Below are positions 1 through 5,739 of a stretch of DNA of 19,665 bases, one piece after another (the first letter of the stretch is position 1; every line of letters begins with the position of its first letter). The translations under genes and the position numbers were made by a program. A model generated the notes under the pieces. That model searched no databases, was not told the origin of the DNA, and saw only the letters and a program-made list of their open reading frames with translations. This DNA is from an uncultured Clostridia bacterium (GTDB lineage Bacteria > Bacillota > Clostridia > TANB77 > CAG-508). The DNA lies in NCBI GenBank assembly GCA_944390305.1, contig CALXPX010000010.1:1-19665 (forward strand), written 5' to 3'.

Positions 1-98
1 CAATCAACGTCTATATTTCTATTTTACACTTTATTTATCGTTTTGTCAATATCTTAATTTATCTAAAGACATATTATTAATTTTTTATAAAATAATAT

Positions 99-133
99 AA
101 GCTTAAGTAAACGCTATTTGAGTACTTAAGCTT
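99..133 (-). terminator. Terminator of the DUF4358-like gene
   Basis: A perfect 11-bp inverted repeat (AAGCTTAAGTA at 99-109, its complement at 123-133) with a 13-base loop lies just past the stop codon of the gene ending at 143. Reading the minus strand, the stem is followed by a very T-rich stretch. The U-run is broken, so a transcription terminator is likely but not textbook. Confidence 0.6.
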
Positions 134-142
134 TTAATATTT

Positions 143-694
143 CTAAACACCATTTCTTTCATATTCGTTTCCTGTAGTACCAGCTAATTCTTTAAATCTA
201 TCATAAACTGGCTTTGCCCACTCTTCACTAGACATAACTAATATTGTTAAATCTCCATTACTAGTAGAATAAACTTTTTCTGCTGAAACACTAATCCATT
301 TGTTTGTATCTACTTTCTCATTCATATTTTTAGCTATTTCATCTGCCTTTTCTTTACTATCTGATTTTACAAGTATTAGAGAATAAGCTTGTGAACTAAT
401 TATTGGTTCTGATACAACTATATGTTCTATACCATCTACATTATCTAAACCTGTATATGTTTTTACTAATTCTATATTTTTTATATCTATTTCCATTGAA
501 TTAAGTGATGTTGGTAATCTACCTTCTAATCCACTATACAATTCTGTAATTAAATCTCCCATATCATCAGCAGAACTAACATTAAAGCTATTATTTGCTT
601 CATTTTTATTTAGTAATAATATACCTCCTACTATTACTAATATAACAATTAATAAAATTAATATTCCTAATAATATCTTCGTTTTCTTCTTCAT
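143..694 (-). CDS. Membrane-anchored extracytoplasmic protein, DUF4358-like
   Basis: This encodes 183 residues. The N-terminus is KKKTK followed by one hydrophobic helix (about residues 7-28), so the protein is probably anchored in the membrane with the rest outside the cell. No lipobox cysteine is visible. The stretch from about residue 95 to 155 (SEPIISSQAYSLILVK, then a DTNKWI segment, then GDLTILVMS) resembles DUF4358, a clostridial family of small lipoproteins or secreted proteins of unknown role. That assignment is from memory of the family pattern, not a search. The start is supported by a GAGAGGA ribosome-binding site. The gene is monocistronic: a terminator lies downstream and the preceding desulfoferrodoxin unit ends in its own terminator. 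Function is unknown. Confidence 0.75.
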   Translation of the reverse strand: MKKKTKILLGILILLIVILVIVGGILLLNKNEANNSFNVSSADDMGDLITELYSGLEGRLPTSLNSMEIDIKNIELVKTYTGLDNVDGIEHIVVSEPIISSQAYSLILVKSDSKEKADEIAKNMNEKVDTNKWISVSAEKVYSTSNGDLTILVMSSEEWAKPVYDRFKELAGTTGNEYERNGV

Positions 695-770
695 ATTATA
701 TTCCTCTCTTTTTTATAATTTATAGCCAAGGCAATAAAAGCTTATAATTAAAATATATTTTTCATTATAA

Positions 771-797
771 AAATGTCAGAATAAATCTGACACTTTA
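771..797 (-). terminator. Terminator of the rubredoxin/desulfoferrodoxin unit
   Basis: A perfect 7-bp stem (TGTCAGA at 774-780 with TCTGACA at 786-792) and a 5-base loop lie a few bases past the desulfoferrodoxin stop. On the minus strand the stem is followed by a TTTTT run, the normal form of a factor-independent terminator. Confidence 0.8.
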
Positions 798-800
798 TTT

Positions 801-1181
801 TTATTCTACATCTTTTTTCCATAATCCATGTTTATTGCAATAAGCATATAATGTTGAACCTGGTATATAATGAAATTCCGTTTCTGGCATATCACCTGTC
901 TCAAAGTATTTTGTGCATTCCTTTTTATCTGATACCATACAAATCCATTCAATATAATGTTCTTCTTCCATTACATGATTAACTTTTACAATGATTTTTT
1001 CACCTTGAATAGTATACTGAGGCACGTGTTTTTCTGCTGCCGCATCAACTGAATTTGGTATTACTACTGACATTTGTTCTCCACAGCATCTAATTCCACA
1101 ATCATCACTTACGCAATCTTTTAAAACTTTTACCATTGCTGCGCAGCTTCTACATTTCTTTAAAATTAAATCCTTTGACAT
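801..1181 (-). CDS. dfx: Desulfoferrodoxin (2Fe-superoxide reductase)
   Basis: Reduces superoxide to hydrogen peroxide in the cytoplasm without releasing O2, using electrons usually delivered by rubredoxin. The 126-residue protein has both domains of a class I enzyme. The N-terminal desulforedoxin-like Fe(Cys)4 site has C10-x2-C13 and the adjacent pair C32-C33. The catalytic neelaredoxin domain has E50-K-H52-V-P, H69, H75 and the C-terminal C115-N-K-H118-G-L-W motif that gives the His4Cys centre. Two extra cysteines (23 and 28) sit in the loop of the first domain. It is the second gene of a two-gene unit: its GGAGGAG ribosome-binding site lies inside the last codons of the rubredoxin gene, and only one base separates that stop from this start. 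Translational coupling is likely. Confidence 0.95.
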   Translation of the reverse strand: MSKDLILKKCRSCAAMVKVLKDCVSDDCGIRCCGEQMSVVIPNSVDAAAEKHVPQYTIQGEKIIVKVNHVMEEEHYIEWICMVSDKKECTKYFETGDMPETEFHYIPGSTLYAYCNKHGLWKKDVE

Positions 1182-1182
1182 A

Positions 1183-1323
1183 TTACTCCTCCACTTTTTT
1201 AAACATATCTTTTCCTACTCCACAAAGAGGACAAGTCCAATCTGCTGGTAAATCATCAAATTTTACTCCTTCTTTTTCTTCATCATAAATATATCCACAT
1301 GCTATACATTCATATTTTGCCAT
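1183..1323 (-). CDS. Rubredoxin
   Basis: A 46-residue protein with the two rubredoxin metal-binding loops, C6-I-A-C9-G-Y and C31-P-L-C34-G, which bind a single iron as Fe(Cys)4. The YIYDEEKEG and DLPADWTCP segments are typical of the family. At 46 residues it is slightly shorter than the usual 52-54, and the missing part is at the C-terminus. The ATG at 1323 is preceded by AAGGAGG. Rubredoxins carry single electrons. Here the neighbours identify the likely partners: desulfoferrodoxin directly downstream, and a flavodiiron protein in the unit upstream; both families take electrons from rubredoxin. A promoter lies directly upstream. Confidence 0.95.
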   Translation of the reverse strand: MAKYECIACGYIYDEEKEGVKFDDLPADWTCPLCGVGKDMFKKVEE

Positions 1324-1355
1324 AATTTTTTACCTCCTTACAAATTTATATTTGC

Positions 1356-1384
1356 ATTTTATCATTTATATTCTTCTTTGTAAA
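1356..1384 (-). promoter_or_regulatory. Promoter of the rubredoxin/desulfoferrodoxin unit
   Basis: On the minus strand a TTTACA box (1379-1384) and a TAAAAT box (1356-1361) are separated by exactly 17 bases, a near-consensus vegetative sigma promoter. It lies between the terminator of the flavodiiron unit and the rubredoxin start, so the two redox units are separately transcribed. Confidence 0.7.
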
Positions 1385-1410
1385 TAGTTTATTAATCACT
1401 AATTTTTATA

Positions 1411-1455
1411 AAAAATCATACTAAGTATAAAAATTTTACAATTAGTATGATTTTT
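1411..1455 (-). terminator. Terminator of the trx/FTR-like/fprA unit
   Basis: A perfect 14-bp inverted repeat (1411-1424 with 1442-1455, core ATCATACTAA/TTAGTATGAT) flanked by A and T runs, about 40 bases past the fprA stop. The loop has further self-complementary AT sequence. The flanking A/T runs would let it work in either direction, but only the minus strand is coding here. Confidence 0.8.
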
Positions 1456-1494
1456 CTATTATATTATGATTATATTAAATCTTAAATAAAACTA

Positions 1495-2661
1495 TTAAAC
1501 TCTTATTAAATTTTCTTTTAATTCATTTAATTTATTATAAGATTCTTCGTTTAATTTAGTTTTAACAGTAACAATTGGTTCTAATATTTCTATATCTTTC
1601 ATTTGAGAAAAAATATTCTTAATACAATTTGCTGCATTTGGAGCCCAAGATCCATTTTCTATAATTCCTATTTTTCTATTCTGATAATTCTTTTCTTTTA
1701 ATAAATTCAAAAATGAATTTATAGCTGGAAATATACTCATGTTATATGTAGCACATGCTACTATCATTTTAGAGTACTTAAATGCCAAAGGAATAACATC
1801 TGGTATTGATTCTCTTGAAATATCTACTAATTTTACATTTTCTCCAGTTTCTTCTAGCATTTCTTTTAATTTTTTTCCTGCATCTAGAGTATTTCCATGT
1901 AAAGAACCACATACAATTAATGTACCATTTTCTTCACATTCATATTTACTCCAAATATCATAAAGATTTATATAATATTCTAAATTATCTTTTAATATAG
2001 GTCCATGTAATGAACAAATTGTTTTTATGTTTAAATTTGAAGCTTTTTTTAATACTGTTTGCACTTGCATTCCATATTTTCCAACAATATTTATATAATA
2101 TCTTCTAGCTTCATCTATCCAGTCTTCTTTTACATCTAATGTTCCGAATTTTCCAAAAGCATCTGCTGAAAATAAAATTTTTTCATTTTTATCATATGTC
2201 ATCATAACTTCTGGCCAATGAACCATAGGTGCCATTATAAATTGAAGCTCATGCTTACCTGTATTAAATATATCACCTTCTTTTACTATAACTTTTTTGT
2301 TTTCTATATTTTCTCCTATAAATTGAGGTAACATATTAAATACTTTTTCATTAGAAATTATTTTTATCTCTGGATAATTTTTAAGCAGATTTCCTATGCT
2401 TCCAGAATGGTCTGGTTCTAGGTGAGATATTACTAAATAATCTGGTCTTCTACCATTTAAAGCTTCTCTTAAATTATTTAGCCATTTATCTGTTTTTCTT
2501 TTATCTACTGTATCCATAATAACTATTTTTTCATCATCTATTAAATATGAATTATATGACATACCATTTTTTAGTACATATTGATTTTCAAATAAATCTA
2601 ATTCTTTATCATCTACACCTATATATTTAATTGTATCTGTTATATCAAATATTTTACTCAT
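1495..2661 (-). CDS. fprA: Flavodiiron protein (A-type flavoprotein)
   Basis: Soluble cytoplasmic enzyme that reduces O2 to water, or NO to N2O, at a non-haem diiron site and so protects strict anaerobes. The 388-residue protein has the two-domain class A layout. An N-terminal metallo-beta-lactamase-like domain (about 1-245) carries the diiron ligands H80-L-E82-P-D84-H85, H148, D167 and H219, all present. A C-terminal flavodoxin domain (about 247-388) starts with the FMN phosphate-binding segment SLHGNT. There is no C-terminal rubredoxin or flavin reductase extension, so it needs a separate donor; the rubredoxin encoded just downstream is the obvious candidate. The start overlaps the stop of the FTR-like gene by one base (TAATG), which suggests translational coupling. 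Whether O2 or NO is the preferred substrate cannot be read from sequence. Confidence 0.95.
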   Translation of the reverse strand: MSKIFDITDTIKYIGVDDKELDLFENQYVLKNGMSYNSYLIDDEKIVIMDTVDKRKTDKWLNNLREALNGRRPDYLVISHLEPDHSGSIGNLLKNYPEIKIISNEKVFNMLPQFIGENIENKKVIVKEGDIFNTGKHELQFIMAPMVHWPEVMMTYDKNEKILFSADAFGKFGTLDVKEDWIDEARRYYINIVGKYGMQVQTVLKKASNLNIKTICSLHGPILKDNLEYYINLYDIWSKYECEENGTLIVCGSLHGNTLDAGKKLKEMLEETGENVKLVDISRESIPDVIPLAFKYSKMIVACATYNMSIFPAINSFLNLLKEKNYQNRKIGIIENGSWAPNAANCIKNIFSQMKDIEILEPIVTVKTKLNEESYNKLNELKENLIRV

Positions 2662-2870
2662 TATTTTTCTTCCTCTTTCCTTTCATTTGCTTCTTGTTTT
2701 AATACAAATAAATTACATTTGCACACTCCTTTTTCAACAAATTCATCACAAGGACAAAGAGTAGTGTCATCTACATTTAATCTACAAGGGCAATGTCCAT
2801 CTTTTCTATATATTCCATTTATAATCTTACTTACATATTCTTTATCTGGGTTTAACATATATCCTTTCAT
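2661..2870 (-). CDS. Small ferredoxin:thioredoxin reductase-like Fe-S protein
   Basis: A 69-residue protein with three cysteine pairs in the order of the ferredoxin:thioredoxin reductase catalytic chain: C27-P-C29, C39-P-C41 and C50-K-C52, followed by NLFV. In the plant-type enzyme four of these cysteines hold a 4Fe-4S cluster and two form the redox disulfide that reduces thioredoxin. It lies between a thioredoxin gene (20 bases upstream) and fprA (one-base overlap), which supports a role in reducing that thioredoxin with ferredoxin electrons. Two oddities: the third motif is CKC where the family normally has CHC, and only nine residues separate the first and second CPC motifs instead of about sixteen in the plant enzyme. 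The C-terminus is a charged tail (KQEANERKEEEK). The family assignment is good; the activity is inferred. Confidence 0.8.
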   Translation of the reverse strand: MKGYMLNPDKEYVSKIINGIYRKDGHCPCRLNVDDTTLCPCDEFVEKGVCKCNLFVLKQEANERKEEEK

Positions 2871-2890
2871 AGCCTAACCATTTACTCCTT

Positions 2891-3205
2891 TTATATATAT
2901 CTTTTTAATTCTTCTTCTAATTCTTCCTTAGGATAATATCCTCCTAATCTATCTATTGCTGCTCCATTTTTAAATATGATCATTGTTGGAACTGCTTCTA
3001 TTTCATACTCCATAGCAAGCTCTTGCGCTTTATCTACATCTATTTCAATAATATCAAAATCATCTCTTTTACTTGCAATTTCTTCTAATACAGGCATAAG
3101 CATTTGACATGGTCCACACCAAGTAGCAAAAAAGTCCACAACTACCATCTTTGGATTTTTTAAAACTTCTCTTTCAAAATCTTCCTTTTCTATTTTTTTT
3201 ATCAT
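2891..3205 (-). CDS. trxA: Thioredoxin
   Basis: A complete 104-residue cytoplasmic thioredoxin with the W29-C-G-P-C33 active site, the preceding DFFATW strand, and the cis-proline loop in EAVPTMIIF. It reduces disulfides in target proteins. The start at 3205 has an AGGAGG site seven bases upstream. It is the first gene of the trx / FTR-like / fprA unit and has a strong promoter about 60 bases upstream. No NADPH-dependent thioredoxin reductase is encoded in this window; the neighbouring FTR-like protein may provide the electrons instead. Confidence 0.95.
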   Translation of the reverse strand: MIKKIEKEDFEREVLKNPKMVVVDFFATWCGPCQMLMPVLEEIASKRDDFDIIEIDVDKAQELAMEYEIEAVPTMIIFKNGAAIDRLGGYYPKEELEEELKRYI

Positions 3206-3265
3206 AATTTACCTCCTAATTTTATTATTACCAGTTATTTGATTTATATAATTAAGGTTTTCGCC

Positions 3266-3294
3266 ATTATATAATACATAATTATTTTTTTCAA
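3266..3294 (-). promoter_or_regulatory. Promoter of the thioredoxin/FTR-like/fprA unit
   Basis: On the minus strand TTGAAA (3289-3294) and TATAAT (3266-3271) are separated by 17 bases. The expected transcript would have a leader of roughly 55 bases. An inverted repeat (ATACTTA-GCA-TAAGTAT, 3294-3310) abuts the upstream edge of the -35 box and could be an operator; it does not match a regulator site I recognise. Confidence 0.75.
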
Positions 3295-3430
3295 TACTTA
3301 GCATAAGTATAATATTTAATATTGCTATTTACAACTACTTTTAAATAACCTTCTAGCAATTTATATGTTTTTTAATTTTAAATAACTAGATCATAACCAC
3401 ATGTAAAACCAATGTCAACAACTTAAGAAA

Positions 3431-3467
3431 AAAGCAATATATTTATTTTTTATAATTATATTGCTTT
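3431..3467. terminator. Stem-loop, possible terminator
   Basis: A perfect 11-bp inverted repeat (AAAGCAATATA at 3431-3441, complement at 3457-3467) has A-rich flank on one side and T-rich flank on the other. It could terminate transcription in either direction. No gene ends next to it: it lies 225 bases upstream of trx and 340 bases past the next minus-strand gene, so its role is unclear. Confidence 0.4.
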
Positions 3468-3726
3468 ATAGTTTTTTATTTGAATTATTGAAAAAAGGCC
3501 GTAATAATCCTAACATCTATATATTCAATTTTAAGAACTTCATTTAATAAAATTTTGCTTGATTTTTATCAAATTTTTATGGTAGATATATATTTTTTCA
3601 TATATTGTTTCTGTAATATCTTAAAACCATAACTATCTTCTATTGTTGATGCTATAGTTGCAACATTGCACATAGTGCGTGGTTTTTGTTTCTCTTCGTT
3701 TCATAAGGCTAAAGCATAATAACTCT

Positions 3727-3767
3727 AAACAAGAACAATATATTTAATACCTATATTGTTCTTGTTT
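3727..3767 (-). terminator. Stem-loop after the 301-residue gene, probable terminator
   Basis: A perfect 16-bp inverted repeat (3727-3742 with 3752-3767, core AAGAACAATATA) with a 9-base loop lies about 43 bases past the stop of the gene ending at 3810. The following minus-strand sequence begins with only a short T-run (TTTAG), so the terminator call rests mainly on stem length and position. Confidence 0.6.
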
Positions 3768-3809
3768 ATATCTTTAGATTTATTTAGTATTTCTCATTAA
3801 TAATAGATT

Positions 3810-4715
3810 TTATTTAATTAAGTAGTCATAAGCATTAGAAATAGCCTTAGCTGAATAACTATATCTTATTAGTTCTCTTAGTTTTGATAAAATCTCGTCA
3901 TCCGATTTAATGGTATAATTAACATCATTTATATTTATATCTGTATATTTTAAATATTCTGGGATTATAGTTTCTTTCTTTATATCTTTCTCTTGATAAT
4001 TATTTTTTATACTATTTAGAATTTCATTTATTTTTACAATTTCTTCTTCTTGCATAATAAATGGTATTGAAGCTTCTAATGTTGCTCTATCTCTGACTTT
4101 TTCATCAATACAAAATTTTAAATATGTATTTATAACTGCCTTATTTCCCTCTAATGTAAAATCAATAATTTCAGAAAAAATACTTCCTTTACTATACTTA
4201 CCATTATAGATTCTCTCCCTAATTATAATGTGCTTTATGTAGCCCTTTTTAAATGGTATATTAAATGGCAAGCCTACTATTTGATTTGAGTATTGTCCAA
4301 AATCTAAATATAATCCCACTTCTTTTAATTTTTTAACAGTAGTATCGTAAATATCAAACATTGTCTTTGAATTGTATTTATTTCCATCTAAAACTGTTAT
4401 TATTGATGCTACTTCATTATCATCTAATTTCTGTACTTTTTCAACAACCTTTTCAGATATGCTATTTATATTCTTTATATAATTATTATTTACATCTTCT
4501 AAAAATTCAGCTTTTACGCTTTTTAAATTATCTTTTCTTTGAATTATTTGTTTTGTAAATTCATTAAATTTTTTTCTATCTTTAGCTAGTTCTTCTAAAT
4601 CCCTAATTCCTTGTTCTTTACTTTCATATGTAGCCTCTATAAAACGGTCTATTGCATCAATCCAAAAAGGATCTCCACTTTCTACCAATCTTTGTATTCT
4701 TTCTTTATATAACAT
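3810..4715 (-). CDS. Hypothetical soluble protein, 301 residues
   Basis: I do not recognise this protein. It has no signal peptide and no membrane helix, so it should be cytoplasmic. The N-terminal third (about residues 1-95) is highly charged and predicted mostly helical, with possible coiled-coil stretches (SKEQGIRDLEELAKDRKKF and INSISEKVVEKVQKL). The middle (about 115-215) is more beta-like, with IIDFTLEGNKAVINTYLKF. The C-terminus is again helical. There is no catalytic motif I can name. The start at 4715 is supported by an AAGGGGGGAA ribosome-binding site; there are no overlapping neighbours and it has its own probable promoter and terminator, so it is transcribed alone. Codon use matches the neighbours. 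Confidence 0.75.
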   Translation of the reverse strand: MLYKERIQRLVESGDPFWIDAIDRFIEATYESKEQGIRDLEELAKDRKKFNEFTKQIIQRKDNLKSVKAEFLEDVNNNYIKNINSISEKVVEKVQKLDDNEVASIITVLDGNKYNSKTMFDIYDTTVKKLKEVGLYLDFGQYSNQIVGLPFNIPFKKGYIKHIIIRERIYNGKYSKGSIFSEIIDFTLEGNKAVINTYLKFCIDEKVRDRATLEASIPFIMQEEEIVKINEILNSIKNNYQEKDIKKETIIPEYLKYTDININDVNYTIKSDDEILSKLRELIRYSYSAKAISNAYDYLIK

Positions 4716-4845
4716 AGAATTCCCCCCTTAAATACTTTTACAATTCCATCCCCTAATATTTATTATAGATTTTTGCAGTTGTACTGGTACTTGTGCTTGT
4801 CCTACTTTTATTTTTTCGTTTGTATTTTCTCTACTATTTTTCTTT

Positions 4846-4872
4846 ATTATATATATACTTTTTTTTAGTCAA
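4846..4872 (-). promoter_or_regulatory. Possible promoter of the 301-residue gene
   Basis: On the minus strand TTGACT (4867-4872) is followed 15 bases later by a consensus TATAAT (4846-4851). The spacing is shorter than the ideal 17. The leader to the start codon would be about 120 bases and contains no fold or open frame that I can support. Confidence 0.45.
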
Positions 4873-4954
4873 TAGTATCAAACTTTAATTAGTAAATATT
4901 TAATTTTAAAATTATATATCTAAAATTTCACAGTTCTGCATAAAAATTCAAAAA

Positions 4955-4984
4955 CAATAATTATATTATGAAATATAACTATTG
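4955..4984 (-). terminator. Terminator of sleB
   Basis: An imperfect AT-rich inverted repeat (CAATA..., 4955-4984 on the plus strand) lies about ten bases past the sleB stop. On the minus strand it is followed by a TTTTTG run. The stem is weak because it is nearly all A-T pairs. Confidence 0.55.
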
Positions 4985-4994
4985 CTTTTATTTA

Positions 4995-5684
4995 TTATTT
5001 ACAAAATCTATGTTTTCCTATTGTTACAGTCATAGGTCTTGACCATATCCATTTATTTGTTGCTGTTGCAGGGTTAAAATAATATATAGCTCCATATGTT
5101 GGATCCCATCCATTTAATGCATCTTGAGCTGCCTTTTTGGCAGTTTCATTTGGTGCTAAGTTTATTTGACCATCAGAAACACAATCAAAAGCACCAGATT
5201 GGTATACCACACCAGATATTGTATTCGGAAAAGAACTATGTTTTACTCTATTTAAAACAACTGCTGCTACTGCTACTTGTCCAGTATAACTTTCTCCTCT
5301 TGCCTCACCATATACAACACGACTTAAAAGATTTAAATTACTTGAACTTACATTACTATTTGATGAAGAACTACTACTACTTGAAGAATTAAAAATTCCC
5401 ATAGCCTCTAGCGTTTGTTTACCAGCTATTCCATCTACTTTTAGATTATTTTTCTGTTGAAACTTTTTTACTGCTGCCAAAGTTCCACTTCCATATATTC
5501 CGTCTACATTTCCACTATAATAGCCCCATCTTTTTAATTTAGTTTGAATTTGTCTTACTTCTTCTCCTCTAGATCCATATTTAGAAAGAGCCTCTACCTC
5601 TGCATTTCTAATTACAACGTTATAACTTACAAAAAGCATTATTGCAAGCATTAATAATATTCCTATTTTTCTTTTACTTTTCAT
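4995..5684 (-). CDS. sleB: Spore cortex-lytic enzyme, SleB type
   Basis: Cell wall hydrolase of the SleB family, which degrades the spore cortex peptidoglycan during germination. The 229 residues contain a positively charged N-terminus and hydrophobic signal or anchor (about 1-25), a peptidoglycan-binding domain (about 36-97, with GSRGEEVRQIQ and VDGIYGSGT), a low-complexity linker of nine consecutive serines and further Ser/Asn (about 100-117), and the SleB catalytic domain (about 118-229) with YGEARGE, whose first Glu (about residue 127) is the expected catalytic acid, and AIYYFNP near the end. The domain order and length fit SleB. Its ribosome-binding site lies inside the fhs terminator stem (see findings). 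Some vegetative hydrolases share this architecture, so the sporulation role is inferred. Confidence 0.88.
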   Translation of the reverse strand: MKSKRKIGILLMLAIMLFVSYNVVIRNAEVEALSKYGSRGEEVRQIQTKLKRWGYYSGNVDGIYGSGTLAAVKKFQQKNNLKVDGIAGKQTLEAMGIFNSSSSSSSSSNSNVSSSNLNLLSRVVYGEARGESYTGQVAVAAVVLNRVKHSSFPNTISGVVYQSGAFDCVSDGQINLAPNETAKKAAQDALNGWDPTYGAIYYFNPATATNKWIWSRPMTVTIGKHRFCK

Positions 5685-5729
5685 AAAAAAACCTCTCCTT
5701 TAATTATTTTTACCAAGAGAGGTTTTTTT
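5685..5729 (-). terminator. Terminator of fhs, overlapping the sleB ribosome-binding site
   Basis: A perfect 13-bp stem (5685-5697 with 5717-5729: seven A-T pairs plus CCTCTC/GAGAGG) with a 19-base loop starts 10 bases past the fhs stop. On the minus strand it ends in seven T residues that run directly into the sleB ATG. The GGAGAGG that should bind the ribosome for sleB forms the 3' arm of this stem. Confidence 0.85.
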
Positions 5730-5739
5730 ATACAAATTT

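Larger units (their letters stand above)
3206..3809. other. 600-base non-coding gap
   Basis: No convincing gene is present. The stretch holds, from left to right, the trx promoter and its flanking inverted repeat, an 11-bp stem-loop (3431-3467), a patch at about 3600-3715 that is clearly richer in G and C than its surroundings, and a 16-bp stem-loop (3727-3767) close to the end of the next gene. The patch contains only very short open frames without a ribosome-binding site. It may be a relic of a lost gene or a small RNA. Confidence 0.6.

Noticed and set aside
3569..3700. Possible remnant gene on the minus strand, with MCNVATIASTIEDSYG
   Set aside because: Very short, no ribosome-binding site, and no family that I recognise; reported only as a GC-enriched patch.
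5096..5392. Plus-strand open frames across sleB, and similar ones across fprA, xseA, nusB, pheT and fhs
   Set aside because: Low-complexity Leu/Tyr/His- or Ser-rich translations opposite well-identified genes, without ribosome-binding sites; antisense shadows.
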